NCBI GenBank assembly: GCA_022494885.1
Contig: JAGVSM010002731.1
Span: forward strand, 279,492-343,491
Length of the DNA: 64,000 nt
DNA from: Micrasema longulum
Taxonomy: Eukaryota > Arthropoda > Insecta > Trichoptera > Brachycentridae
Direction: 5' to 3'
Made by a program: the position numbers and the translations under genes. Shown here piece by piece: positions 12,780 to 23,714 of the stretch. Under the pieces are notes generated by a model, which saw only the letters and a list, made by a program, of their open reading frames with translations, did not search any database and was not told where the DNA came from. Each line of letters begins with the position of its first letter. Within the stretch, counting starts at the first letter, position 1.

Positions 12780-12870
12780 ATAATAGTATGCTAATTAAAA
12801 ACACCGATTGAACTGAATTACCGGTTTCATTGGTCTCGTCACATGGCATCGTCAGACTGGTATGATTTTT
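12780..12870 (-). repeat. Hammerhead-like terminal motif, single arm
   Basis: On the minus strand the sequence from 12861 to 12814 contains ACCAGT, then a consensus CTGACGA core (12849-12855), then ATGAAACCGGTA (GAAA at 12825-12828). It is closely related to the motif in the palindrome at 38051-38423 (CCAGT...GATGAAACCGGTC). Stem II is poorly conserved and stem I weak, so the motif is probably inactive. No inverted partner arm was found. Confidence 0.45.
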
Positions 12871-13419
12871 AAGAAGTTTACACTAATTATATATTATTTT
12901 TTATGCAATGAAAGTATGTGGGTGTGGGGGTTGAATATTTTGTAAAAGTAGTTGAAGGTAAAGTTCTGTACGCAGTTTAAGAAAATATTTTTTTTAATGT
13001 TGAAAATTCAGATTTACGTTTTTTTTAAACAAACAAAATTGATGTATCCTTATATTTGAATAATTTCAAATACATAATGGATTAAATTCGAATTTGTAAT
13101 CTTGTGTGCATATCAGATACGAAATACACTTACTCGGTAATAAAATAGTTGAGCAGGTAAAGTTCGACAAAGAGAAGCATAGTTTGTGAGTTCTATCCCC
13201 AACTGTAGCTGCCAGTTATCCTATTGGATGGAAAACAAAACTATAAACTTTGCTTTGCCCATTGGTTTACGTCTTCCATCTATTTCGACTGTCCAAAACA
13301 ATTTGATCAACGAACCAACCAAACTCCATACGCTCTTTACTTGCGACCTGCGAGATAACTTTAATCACGTAGATACTCACTAAGCCCTAGAAGTTAAAGT
13401 GAAGTAAATTCTTAGCAAA

Positions 13420-13566
13420 TGTAAGTATTTGTAAATAACCACCCACCGACTTTTCTATTTCTACGCGTTTCGAGATGTGCCAGTCTCTTCGACAGGACAC
13501 TAATTACATTAAAATGCGAATTCCACTATCCACCTTAACCACAGTAGTTGCACAAAAATTTAAAAG
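13420..13566 (-). repeat. Hammerhead-like terminal repeat remnant (family A, copy 2)
   Basis: On the minus strand, 13500-13446 reads GTCCTGTCGAAGAGAC...ATCTCGAAACGCGTAGAAAT...AAAAGTCGG. GAGA pairs with TCTC to form stem II, GAAAC follows, and a GTC triplet comes after a loop. It shares its flank (13523-13564) with 3959-4002. The core has an extra base compared with the CUGANGA consensus. Confidence 0.45.
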
Positions 13567-13999
13567 TGTTTCATAAGTAACATTTTTTATATGATTTTAA
13601 AAGAATTTCCCTATTAAAATAAACTCGGTTTTTGGTAAGCAAAAAAAATGTGTATCACAAGGTCGCGTATGTACGTACATTATTTTTTTTATCAATGACG
13701 TCAGCATTAGGTACTGGTATTTGTTATAACTAATCCCTACATTTTCTTAAGCGTTTCAGTAAAAAAACTAATTTAATTTATTTCTTCTGCTTCAAAACCC
13801 AAAGCTTTGACTTAGGTCAAATAAGATCGTTTATTGAAAAACAGTTGTGTTTTGACCGTCTTTATTAGATCAAATATTTTTTTACTATGACATGTCCAAG
13901 TGATTTTAGACTAGAGTCAGGAAATTAGATCACTAAAATACTATATGAAATACTATAATTTGCCATCATCAGCATTCTTATTGGAATTATTATTATATT

Positions 14000-14186
14000 G
14001 GCGGCCTTCATGGTGTGGTGGTTAAGACGCTTGACTCATACAAGGAAGGTTCCGGGTTCAATTCCCGGTGAGAACACAAATACCAAATGTGATTTTTCTC
14101 AAGCCTGGGTATTTTGTGATGTAATTCACCACTGTTATTGGGTCTCCTGGCCTGTTGGGGTGCAAATAAATAAATAAAAAAAAGAA
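14000..14186 (+). mobile_element. tRNA-derived SINE, family D, copy 1
   Basis: A complete element of about 186 bp. The tRNA-like head 'tggtgtggtggttaagacgc' gives an A-box region, and the B box GGTTCAATTCC is at 14055-14065 inside the stem ccggg/cccgg. A body with 'tttttctcaagcctgggt' and 'ctcctggcctgttg' follows, and then a (aaat)n tail. A second full copy at 55007-55190 is very similar over the whole length. It is non-autonomous and would rely on a LINE partner. Confidence 0.85.
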
Positions 14187-14837
14187 TTTTTTGAGCGTAT
14201 TTTGAGGTAATGTGTGAAATTTTAAAGCTATTAGTAACAGTTAGTGCACAAATTTTCTTGCTGGTTATACAGCTTTTAATTGTGATTACAATTGCATTCT
14301 AACTTTGAAATTCATCACTTTTTAATTGTATAAAAATTAAAATGTATTTTTTAAACTTTTTAAATGTTGTTTCATACTTTTCAGCTACCTTTCATGTGTA
14401 ATTTAGTATTCTTAGAATATATTCGAATCTTATAATATCTAGAGCAGGTATTATTCAAATATCCCAGATCTCGATACAGTTTTTATCAAGGAACCGATGC
14501 AATAAAAGTACCATAAATATCGACAAACGAGAGGATCATTTGTGTAATTGAAGCGGGGTGTCCGTTGTCTATCTGCGCACGCGCCTTACCCTTAGGCGGG
14601 CAATCACTTAACCACTCTTAATTTATAACCCATCCAATTTTCTATCCTCCCTCTCATTTTATCCATCCATCCACCGCGCACGAACTTAATTCCACAATTT
14701 TTTAAACGCTATCGATTTGAGAGCGCAATAAAAGCATTCATATTCAAAATGAAAAAATCCCATTCAAAAAATTGACACACAAACCGTCATTTTTCAAACA
14801 AACAAAAAAATACGTGAATCGGTCCATTTGGGTCTTA

Positions 14838-15060
14838 ATTAAAAACACAGTTCTGTGTGTGTAATAAAATCCTGGATGAGTGTTTTCAACTCGATTGTTT
14901 CTCTTAGGTAAAAATCCTGAAAAATAAAATCGAGTGGAGAAAATACCGCCTCATAGTGTACTGTTGACACATCCTATGATTGAGGTTCCGCGTATCTCGA
15001 TCATCTGTTAAGAGGTAAAGTCTTACGAGCAGGTGCTAGTCTTTAGTGACCAACCGAAAT
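14838..15060 (+). repeat. Head segment of long SINE-like family C
   Basis: This carries the blocks 'acagttctgtgtgtg', 'atcctggatgagtgttttca' and 'actcgatt', then 'ccgcctcatagtgta', a degenerate tRNA-like start. The same order precedes the tRNA-like part at 35300-35490, 45770-46120 and 61690-61800. It ends in a CCGAAA-rich stretch unique to this neighbourhood. Confidence 0.5.
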
Positions 15061-15129
15061 AAGATTTTCGTCCGTAACCAAAACTGAATTTCGACATATG
15101 TTCTAGTTTCGGCCTAAACCAAAATTTAT

Positions 15130-15395
15130 TTCATCAACATCATTCCCTCTCTGCACCTAATGGTGCATAGGGCACTGCATTGGAATATTAATCAAAGCGT
15201 ATCTTGATATTTTATTGTTACTTACAGGTTAATGATTAGTCTTCGCTTTAGGTACCAGTCCGCGGACTATAAAACTTTCTAGGGTATTTTTTTTTAAAAT
15301 TAATATTTCATGTCAACCATGTCGGGAATCAAACCCGAGACCTCTTGCATGGTAGGCAAACGCGCTGACTGCAAAACACCACGAAGCCGACGAAT
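15130..15395 (-). mobile_element. tRNA-like SINE family C, copy 1
   Basis: Read on the minus strand, this is a tRNA-like head (acctaccatgcaagaggtct-type, with B box GGGTTTGATTCCC near 15325-15340) followed by 'catgtcgggaatc' reversed, 'tttcatag..ccctggactgg', 'cttacgcttcaggt' reversed and 'gcaccattaggtgc' near 15155. The same body occurs at 23795-24045 and 44155-44405. A further piece in the same orientation lies at 15780-15825. Confidence 0.75.
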
Positions 15396-15959
15396 CATTT
15401 AAATAAGTAAATACCCAAAATTAGGCGTTTTTATTGCGAGTTCATAAAAATAAGTGTTTAAAAAAATGCACATCAAACTAAAAGGCACAAATTTAATAAG
15501 AAAATCTGTTTATTATTAGCAATTTTTGGTTCGGTGTTATGTTCTCCGTTATAAGTTTAGCACGTTACTTGTTAAGCATAAAGAATTATGTACAAAAACG
15601 TAAGAACCAAAAACTAAGTCTAAGTTTCGCGGCCGAGTCACGAGCCATAAGATTGCCGAATACTGCCGAACGTCATCCGATACATCCCGACCGCAGGTTA
15701 CGGGCTAGTTAAAGTTCCAGCCAATTTTGGGCCAAAATTACCTATAGCTGAAACCGAAACTCAAGTCGGTCACTACTAGTCTTACGCTTCAGGTGCTAGT
15801 CCAGGGATAGTGAAATATTATAGACTACGAGGGGGATTTTATCTTTACTAATTTCCTTTTTTCAGCATGTTTACCCTAGAAACTCAACAAGGATTTTGTT
15901 CCAAATCAACATTTAGTTTCAGTCGTTTTTTTTTTTCCAAAATAACTAATAATCGAAAG

Positions 15960-16025
15960 AACGATCAGAAAACGGTACAAGATCTTGCGCAAGATGTTGT
16001 GCAGTTTATGAACAATAATTATTTT
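15960..16025 (+). mobile_element. Isolated terminus related to the 48544-49645 element
   Basis: The stretch acggtacaagatcttgcgca, followed by agatgttgtgcagttta, matches the reverse complement of the right end of the 48.5-49.6 kb transposon (ggtacaagat..ttgcgcaagatcttttgcagttc). The outermost TTTACATRGGTCA is decayed here. Confidence 0.5.
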
Positions 16026-16103
16026 GCCAAATCTCGGGCCATATTATTTCTTGTTTTACACGGGGCAGTTCCTGGGGTGTAAAATTTCGCATCGGGGCGG
16101 CGT

Positions 16104-16129
16104 GCGCAGTGCGCAGTGCGCAGTGCGTG
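16104..16129 (+). repeat. Short tandem repeat gcgcagt
   Basis: Three to four copies of a 7-bp unit (gcgcagt) lie in a small GC-rich patch (16085-16140). Confidence 0.85.
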
Positions 16130-16417
16130 GATGCCGTGAATGGTAACGGTCAGTTTCACAGTTGACAAAACGAGCTATCTTGTCACAACGCGACCACTGA
16201 CAACTTAAAACATATTATTCTGCGATCAAAATTCAACATCAGGTTTCTAAAATCACAAGGATAGTTAAAATTAAAGAAAATAATCTCAAAACTTGCTTCA
16301 AATATTTGTTGATTAAAAAAACGTGTTCTAATTTTTTTAAATCTGACCACCCAATTTGTGGATTATAAAAAAATAACTGGGTCAAATCTTGTACTTTGTT
16401 CTGAACCATGTAGTTTT

Positions 16418-17065
16418 TTTAATTTTATTTTATCTGTTGGGGATATTAACAGTAATACATGTAAAAAAAGTTTAACAAATAAAATATACAGAGAATAAAA
16501 CCAATGACATATATGCACAGAAATACATTAAATACACGTACAATACATACTAGTGTGTTTCTGTAAGTGTAAGTGTGTAAGAGGGTGGGTGAGTGGGAGT
16601 TATATTGGAATGAGGGTGGACCTGTGGGTAAATATTATTGCACAAGTGTCAAAAATATAAATACATATATATGTAATATAAAAAATTAGAGATAAAATAA
16701 GACTTTATTATAGAAACTTAGTATAAGACAAAAAAGTATGTTTAAAAACGCGATTTATACATGTTATTTTTTTACAATCAAATGGATCAATAAATGGAAC
16801 GTTCAAATTATATTCACGAGCTAAACGTATTAGTGGAGAGTTCTGGGCATAGTTTGTACAAACTGATGGAACATGAAATAAAGAGCTCGACGTGTGACGA
16901 GTGCGGCAGCCAGGGACATTTAATTATAACTCCGACATAAGAGCCGGACTATCAAGGCGTCTACGAAGTATGTCATGTAGGACCCCCATGTCTAATAGTC
17001 GGCAATCTTCTAAAGTGAGCAATTTGTGCTTTTTTAGGTAATACCCATCAAATTTATTAAATTTA
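16418..17065 (-). mobile_element. LINE reverse-transcriptase C-terminus and 3' UTR
   Basis: From about 17065 leftward the minus strand encodes GKFNKFDGYYLKKHKLLTLE, DCRLLDMGVLHDILRRRLDS and PALMSEL, one stop, then LNVPGCRTRH, SLFHVP and NSPLIRLAREYN. This 'L.LED.R...D..' / 'VP..RTR' / 'NSP..R' layout matches the C-terminal part of I/Jockey/R1-type elements and the remnant at 58385-59195. The 3' UTR contains a GT/CA-rich tract (about 16545-16625) and ends in an A-rich tail, seen as taattttattttatctgttg on the plus strand near 16418-16440. It faces head-to-head with the LINE at 17270. Confidence 0.75.
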
Positions 17066-17269
17066 CCAAATATATAAATTAAATATGAATTTAGAATTGT
17101 TGCAATTTAAATAAAAGTCAATAAACTGATGAAAAAAAAATTGTTATGGATTTGAAAAAAAACGCCTTTTTGGAAATCATTCACTGACGTTTTTTTTTTT
17201 ATTTTTGCTTGTCCCGTACATTTTTAGAAGGTTATTTTTGTAAAATGATCTTTAGTAAATCTATTATCT

Positions 17270-18336
17270 CAAAAACTACCTCTCGTTCACACTCATAAAC
17301 ATGGTGGAAATAAAATTTACAATATGAGCTATGAAACTCGTCTTAAAAGAAAAAAGCTATACATGGCACCTAAAATGACAACATCATTTGGTCAAAGGAG
17401 TCAAATATACCTTGGACCAAGAATATATAACAATATACCATTTGCCACAAAAGCAGATAAAAATGTTGAGCAATTTAAACTATTTGTAAAAAAATGGCTA
17501 CTTGATTTGGGTCCCGAGAACTGTCTTTAGATGGTCACCCCACCAAAGCAGTAAACTTGTTAATTTATAATTATTTTTGCATTTCGTGTTTTGTATTTGT
17601 ATCCACACAGTGTCTCCATGAATATATGTCATTTATTTATTTATTTCTTTTATTTATTTATTTAATCCAATATAAAATACAATACATATACATAGTTAAC
17701 AAAAATGTCTATACAATAGGTAGGTACATTCAATATATATAATTTTTTTTAATGGATATAGCCACTCCACTGGCCCACAGGCACGTTCCGGAGTGTCGGT
17801 GTATTATTTATTTATACATAATTGTGCATAATTTCACATCAATTGTGTAAAAATTTAAAAGAAATAAAAAATTAAAACATATCTACATCAATAAAACAAA
17901 AAAGGATCTTCAAGAAACTATAATTACATTCTTATATGTGAAACATATTCCTCAGCTTCCTGTCATATAATCGTATATTTGGTATTTGTGCGGATGTTGG
18001 GCCACCGGGAGCTGACAGTAGCTTGCTACTTGACCTAATGTCTGCGCGGTAGTTAAATGTTTGAGCTGTACTAATAATATAATGTTTTTTTCTTTTTCTT
18101 TCTTTTTTTTTCTCTCTTACTATTATATATGTATGATGTATGATGTATGTGGATTTAAATGTGAATATGTAATATTTTATATATATTTTAAATATAATTT
18201 TTAGACACTATAAGTATCATATATTAAATCATGTAAATGAATGCCTCGACACGGGTTGTGCCCAGTGAGGTATTCATATATTTTTTTAAAGTTTTATGTT
18301 GAACGTAAATAATAAATAAATAAAATAAATAAATCT
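17270..18336 (+). mobile_element. LINE 3' end with intact C-terminal ORF tail
   Basis: Codons from about 17320 read YETRLKRKKLYMAPKMTTSF, GQRSQIYLGPRIYNNIPF and ATKADKNVEQFKLFVKKWLL, ending at a stop at 17530. The sequence of YETR, basic stretch, SFGQRS-YLGPRIYNN-P and FK--VKKWLL is the classic Jockey/CR1-like C-terminus. About 800 bp of 3' UTR follows, with pyrimidine-rich and TA-rich tracts, the block 'cgacacgggttgtgcccagt' and a final (aaat)n tail at 18305-18336. It is 5'-truncated. The remaining 70 codons are open, so it may be younger than its neighbours. A related UTR end occurs at 40530-40770. Confidence 0.8.
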
Positions 18337-18349
18337 GAATTAGTTGTTC

Positions 18350-18645
18350 TAGCGAAAGGCTAGGTCGCAGCTAATTTCAATGTCTGACGAGAGCCGTTTT
18401 GAAGTGGCCCCTACTCGGATGGTCACAGTGAGTTACAGCGGCATGCGCCAGGGTAACACAATTCCCGCCCAACAACACTCACTTACAGTAATTAATTTCA
18501 TTTCTTTAATGCCGCCCGTACCCGCCCTCCGCCCCTCGCCGCCGCCCCCGTCCAGACAGAACCCACGGGCGCCTTTTCACAGCTCTTTCCACTCTTCGCA
18601 TGACGTAAGACGAGATTTACCACATTGTTGTAGGTAACCAAAAAA
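18350..18645 (+). other. GC-rich island, unassigned
   Basis: This GC-rich, CpG-containing stretch stands out sharply from the AT-rich surroundings, and 18510-18555 is nearly all C and G. It carries a TGACGTAA (CRE-like) site at about 18600, and TGTTGTAG|GTAACC near 18632 could be a splice donor. An 85-codon proline-rich frame spans it but resembles no protein I know. It may be a 5' exon or promoter of an unseen gene, or just a conserved non-coding block. Confidence 0.3.
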
Positions 18646-18649
18646 AATA

Positions 18650-20380
18650 TCCATTCATGATTTCTCAGATATTTTTCCTTAATTATTTAGAAAATTAAAA
18701 GAAAACTCCTTAAAAAATGTTACAAATTATTAAAAAGTACCCACATACTAAGGATTTCATAGATCACTAAACTTTATAGTCCCTTGGCGATTTCATACCG
18801 GTCCGGGTCGTACAAATCCACGCGGCGTGGTAAATTATTCTTATTTACCATATTTTCAAATTTTAAAAATATTTTTTTAGTGGCAACTCGCTTTTAAATT
18901 AGAAAAAATATAATATAATGGAGATTGAGCGGGCTCATCATTGTCATACTCTTTTTTAATATTAAATCTTACCTTGCGGCTAATAGTCTCAGGTAGAACT
19001 TGTTCTTTTTGATCTCAAGGTTCCTTGAAGGATAACATGGGTCCTTAGTTACTTTCCATTGGGTATTATTGCAAAATTCTAATAAAATACTGAATTTCTT
19101 GCTTGGTTGTGAACAACGGTGGGAAAAGACAGAATAAAGTGGTTCATTTCAAGTTTATTTATTACAAATCAGTAAAATATAGTTTTACAGACAACGGACA
19201 TATATGTTTCTCAAGATGTTCAACAATTATTTATGAGGAACTTAATTATAGTAAACAGGATTAATAATAATTGGAGCAGAGATCTCTCCTAGTAAGAATT
19301 AAAATTGAAAATAGCCCATTATTAAAAGGATTCGAAATTAACCTAATGTGATTACTTCCAAGTGTCCTAGAACCGAAAATAATTTGGGCAGCGGTTCCCC
19401 GTAATGAGGATAAAGATTTGAATAATCCTGCGTATCCATTAGTTCACTGTAGTATTACATTAGGAGTCACTAATTTTCGAAGTATATTTCCACCAACCTT
19501 TATGAAGAGATGCACGCGAGGCACTCACATAATCCTCTGAGAGATTCGAACCATTCTATATTATTTTACTTGAGAAGGAAGTACTAGGAACACCAGCGAT
19601 TACGAAGGATCCTAGAAATGGCGTCCTGTGTCGATTTGCCATTGAGGAGAAAAACTGCTGAGTCACGCCTCTGCAGGATGAATCAAAGAAAATGTCGACA
19701 ACTCAGGTTGAAGAGCGAGATTCCGGGGTAACCTGACTCTCCATACTACAAAAAAATGTATTTCTTTACAAACGGCTCGAGAAAGTAAGTTAAAAAAAAC
19801 AACAGTTCCGTGCTGTATACTGTACTTACTAAATGGAGATTTGTTAGTTGTTACGTGGTGTATAAGGCTAAACAGCCGTCATAATGGATTCTAGCTTAAA
19901 ATGATCATACGTATCCGATCTGTGGACAATAATGAAAAATTACAAATTTGTATAAGCGAAACAAGTTGATTTATATATTCGAAAGTTGTTGAAGACTTAC
20001 CGGAAGCTGGTTTAATTAGAATACAAGTTTTTTTTGGGGCACAGCTCAACATGGTGCATAGGGAATTATACCAAAACTCCCATAGTTATTTGCGAGGGAA
20101 AACTGGCCTAGCGCGGCGTGGGCACCGCTCGCGAACCAGATTGCAACTGGCTGGCTCGCCAGCGGCGAGTCCTACGGCCCTGTGTTCAAAAAAACTAGTG
20201 TGGTGGGAGGTATCACGTGATCGCTGTCGGGTAAAGCGTTTATTTACGCGATTGATTTGTTTTCTATATTCAATTTTTACTTTTAAACTATAACGGTTCT
20301 GATTATCTTATAGGTATAATTATTTTTGTCGCGGGACGCGACATCATGTATGGGATTAACAATTGTAACAGATATAAAGA
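18650..20380. other. Unassigned stretch
   Basis: 19000-19770 is more balanced in base composition than its surroundings (e.g. aaatggcgtcctgtgtcgat, tgccattgaggagaaaaact) and may be an old unrecognised element. It has no ORF of note and no inverted or direct ends that I could pair. Confidence 0.4.
20095..20250. other. Small GC-rich patch
   Basis: Base composition changes here (cgcggcgtgggcaccgctcg, ggctggctcgccagcggcga) with a small imperfect inverted repeat. No gene is recognised. It may be the terminus of an old DNA transposon, but no partner end was found. Confidence 0.25.
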
Positions 20381-20389
20381 GTAGTGTTC

Positions 20390-20870
20390 TTATGTATAAA
20401 ACAATCATATGTCCACACATAAATAACTGTTCTTTCATTCCTTTTCATGTAATGAAGGGAAAATTAAAAATATACAAATTCTTCCAAATAAGGCGATGAG
20501 GATTACATACACTCAAAAAAAAATGTGTATTTTAACATAGAAAGGATGCACAAAAAAATTTGTTAGCTCACAGTAAAGCAACAAATAAAATATAATGTTG
20601 CAATTTTTATGTACAAAATAATTAAGGGGATAAATAAAATTAAAAATTTAATCAAATATAACTAACAATGTTTCATACCTATGAAACTAAAGATTAAAAA
20701 AAAAGATTAGATTACCATTGAGAAGACAAACAGTTTCAAAACTAATTGTATAAAGGATTGAAGCTTTACAATGAGTTGCCTTAATAAATTAAAGAAATGA
20801 AAATTCTTAAATTATGTTTTTAAAAGTTTATATTAGTTCTTAAGATGCTATAAAGTAACTTAATCAATCT
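20390..20870 (+). mobile_element. Highly decayed LINE reverse-transcriptase remnant
   Basis: Short frames line up in the expected order for a CR1/Jockey-like C-terminus: MYKTIICPHINNCSFIPF at about 20394, IYKFFQIRR with a stop, and later a frame with YKGLKLYNELP at about 20750. It compares well with YKSIIVPHIDYCSSILYL in the 46951-47652 element. There are many stops and frameshifts, and intermediate segments are unreadable. Confidence 0.55.
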
Positions 20871-21724
20871 TTTTTTTTAATAGGTAAATGTTTTAGCTCA
20901 CCAATATTTTTATAAGGTATTTTTTTTTTAAATATACTTGCCTAAATGTTTTATATGTATTACTAACATGTAATTACCTTTCGGACGGCAGATTACGTCT
21001 CTTGAAATTAAGATTAATATTTATATAAAGACAAAGTATTTAAGTAAAATTTGATTCAATGTTTTAATTGTAGTAATTTAAACAAGAAAGTTATTTAATG
21101 TATATTCTAAGACCTAATCATAGAAGATTTACCGTCTCTAAAATAAAAATGTTAATAATAAATGCATAATATCATCGCTTAACGATGTACAAGTTGCTTG
21201 ACTTAATTAAGTACAAATGTATCGCTAATCTACAGCGCTTAAAATAATATTCACTAGTTACCAAACGAAAACAAATTATTTCCATGTCATAGACAAATTA
21301 TTCAATTACTGAAATAATTAAAGGAACGCGCAACGTTTAAAATTAAATGTATGTAAATGCCTTTGCAAATAATCAACTAAATTACCTTTCATTTGAATTG
21401 TCTTCGCTTTTAATTACTTGGTATTGAATTAGCGTTGTACTAGCTCATCCGCGAATTTTATAGCAAGCGGTGCTCCATAGCCTATTGTGAATATATTCGA
21501 GTATCGACTAATGATCGATTGCTACTAGAATAATCGGGTTAAATCAAACGTTAATATAATCGGTTAAACATTTCCGGCTATCGTTTATGAGGTTTATCGT
21601 ATGGCAGGGGCTTTTTTAAGTGTTTATCACTTTTAATGTTATCCTTACAAATATTCCTTTTAAAAATAAAATAAACCCTTACGCTTACGAGTAACTCATC
21701 ATCTCAAGGATTAAAAAGTGTTGC

Positions 21725-22060
21725 AAGAGAAAGGGAAAAAAATTTACAGAAGGTAATATGGAAATATAGGCATTTACATTTTTCCAGCTATTTTTCTTTA
21801 CAAAAGTCAATAGATGAAAGAGTTTCGGAAATGTGGATGTTTAAACTTAAGCATAATGGGGAATTTTACACAACGTATAAAGTGGCCACTCAAACCAGCT
21901 AATAACAGGTTATAAGCCCTGTAAATGCCTCGACATCCTTATTTCCTTCTCAAAAACGTTTTTGCTATATTGCAATAAATTTTTATCTTAATAAATCCCT
22001 AGGGAGTGAAATCGAGCCTTGTCTACAAACATTTTAACATGCTCAAAATATTGTTTTGTA
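21725..22060 (-). repeat. Family B repeat, long copy with both ends
   Basis: This contains the core (ataaagtggccactcaaacc, tgtaaatgcct) plus the outer segment 'aatccctagggagtgaaatc' and 'catgctcaaaatattg'. The left part (gaaggtaatatggaaatata, ggcatttaca) pairs inversely with the right part (tgtaaatgcctcgacatcct, tatttccttc), so the element has imperfect long terminal inverted repeats. Confidence 0.65.
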
Positions 22061-22129
22061 ATCGTTATCAAACGATTATTTTATTTTATTACCAACTATT
22101 TTTATCATAACCGGTTATTTAAATCTCTT

Positions 22130-22425
22130 GAAATTCAGGATTTGCCAACAAAAAAATTTAATGATTTTGTCAAGCACAGCCTGTTTGGAAAGAGCTTCTA
22201 AAGAGTCGATGAATATTTGCAGGACTAGACAGCGTGGCATAAGATAGGCGATTATTGATTTTAATTAATTAATTTTAGTTTTTTTTATTTAAATTCGTTT
22301 GATAGGTTTAATATACTAAATTTTAATTTATATTTTAACGATTTATATTTTATAGTTATAATTTATTTATTGACGATTTTAAGAGATTCGATGAATTCTG
22401 TAAATAAAATATAATAATAATAATG
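22130..22425 (+). mobile_element. LINE C-terminus with TAA-type tail
   Basis: The frame reads KKFNDFVKHSLFGKSF, a stop, RVDEYLQD, a stop, TAW. The 'KF..VK..L..KS(F/Y)...VDEYL.D..AW' order is the last segment of many insect Jockey-like LINE ORFs. A short UTR ends with aataaaatataataataataat at 22404-22425. It directly follows the family B copy, where it is 5'-truncated. Confidence 0.65.
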
Positions 22426-22429
22426 GTTT

Positions 22430-23700
22430 TAATCGAAATCAAAAAATTTAATTATGGAAACAATCGAATTATTCGGTTGGCATATTCGTTTGCGCGCAAT
22501 ACTACGTGTAATTATGATTGATCAAATTGGCAGTCTGTGTTTCTTCTGCGTCTGAGTGATTTGGTATAATATCCCCACTGAGTTTGGAACTCGCTACTTT
22601 CTGATAAGTTTGATACACTCGCCCTGGTTGCAGAAGACACTAAGCAGCCCCTTTTAGTTAAATTGAAACTTTTATGTAGGTGTTCGGTAGACACAGCTGC
22701 CTTAGTAGGGAAAGTCGAAACATTTGTTAATGGCACTCTGCGCACATTTATCTCTAGCCATTACCTTATTGCCTATTGCCTCCCAATTTCTAGCGACACA
22801 GCAATTACCATAACACGCTATTGAATTAACTCGAAACTAATTCCGTTAATATTTTTAAGCGAAATTGTCACCGCCTACGATGAAAACTTAGCACTTCCCA
22901 CATTATATTGAAATCAAAATGATCCAAAACTTATTTCTAAAACATTTACACTATCCTCAAAAAAATAATTTTAAGAATTATCAAGAAGCCGCGTCATATT
23001 GTTTACTAACTAAACATTAAACGGTCCCCTAGCGGCCTGTCAAAAAAACTGTTTTGTTAATATTTTGTTTACTTTTTTAATGCAACCCATTTTGACATTA
23101 ATTCTTACAGTATGTGTATATATTTATATATATAATTCCTCTGTACGTGTGATGTCACCGAACTCTTCCTAAACGGCTTAACCGATTTACGCGCGGTTTT
23201 CAGAGAAATATAGATATTTGCGCAGTGCGTGTTCGCAGATATTAAAATTTTCAAACTAATATGTAAAAAAATAATTTAAGAGCATAAATATTTTATTCAT
23301 CGATCTATCGGGGTTGCATTCGAGGAGAATGCATTTACAAAAAAAATGGAAAGGTGTTGTTATTTGTGTATACAAAAGTTCGTTTTTGAATGTTAACAAA
23401 CAGCATTTGTTTTTTGTTGATCTCAATCAGATTCTTTCCTTAAATTCATTATAATTTCTACCCATTTATTTCTTTTTACTGAATTTTTGGTAATACTTAA
23501 ATAATATTAAATTCAATATCAATTTGAATATAAACAACTTTTAGTTTTGGAATTTAATCACAAATAAGTACCTAGGTATTAATGAAAAGTATTTTTCCAA
23601 GGCAAGCCGACGTTCGGGCAGGACAACGTCTGTCGAGTCATTTAGTAATAAAATATAATATTACTTTTATTTAACTTTAGATATTACTTTAGCTTAACTT
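22430..23700. other. Unassigned stretch
   Basis: No gene or family recognised. A 77-codon minus frame at 22512-22745 has no known motif. (ta)n tracts are near 23115-23135. Confidence 0.5.
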
Positions 23701-23714
23701 AATTCGATGCAACT

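Noticed and set aside
14051..14070. tRNA genes suggested by perfect B boxes (14.0, 23.8, 35.5, 44.2, 55.0 kb)
   Set aside because: Flanking sequence does not complete a cloverleaf, no CCA-proximal acceptor pairs, and each is followed by a shared SINE body.
18380..18637. Proline-rich 85-codon ORF as a gene
   Set aside because: Open frame is expected in such GC-rich sequence, and it has no known domain. Kept only as a GC-rich island.
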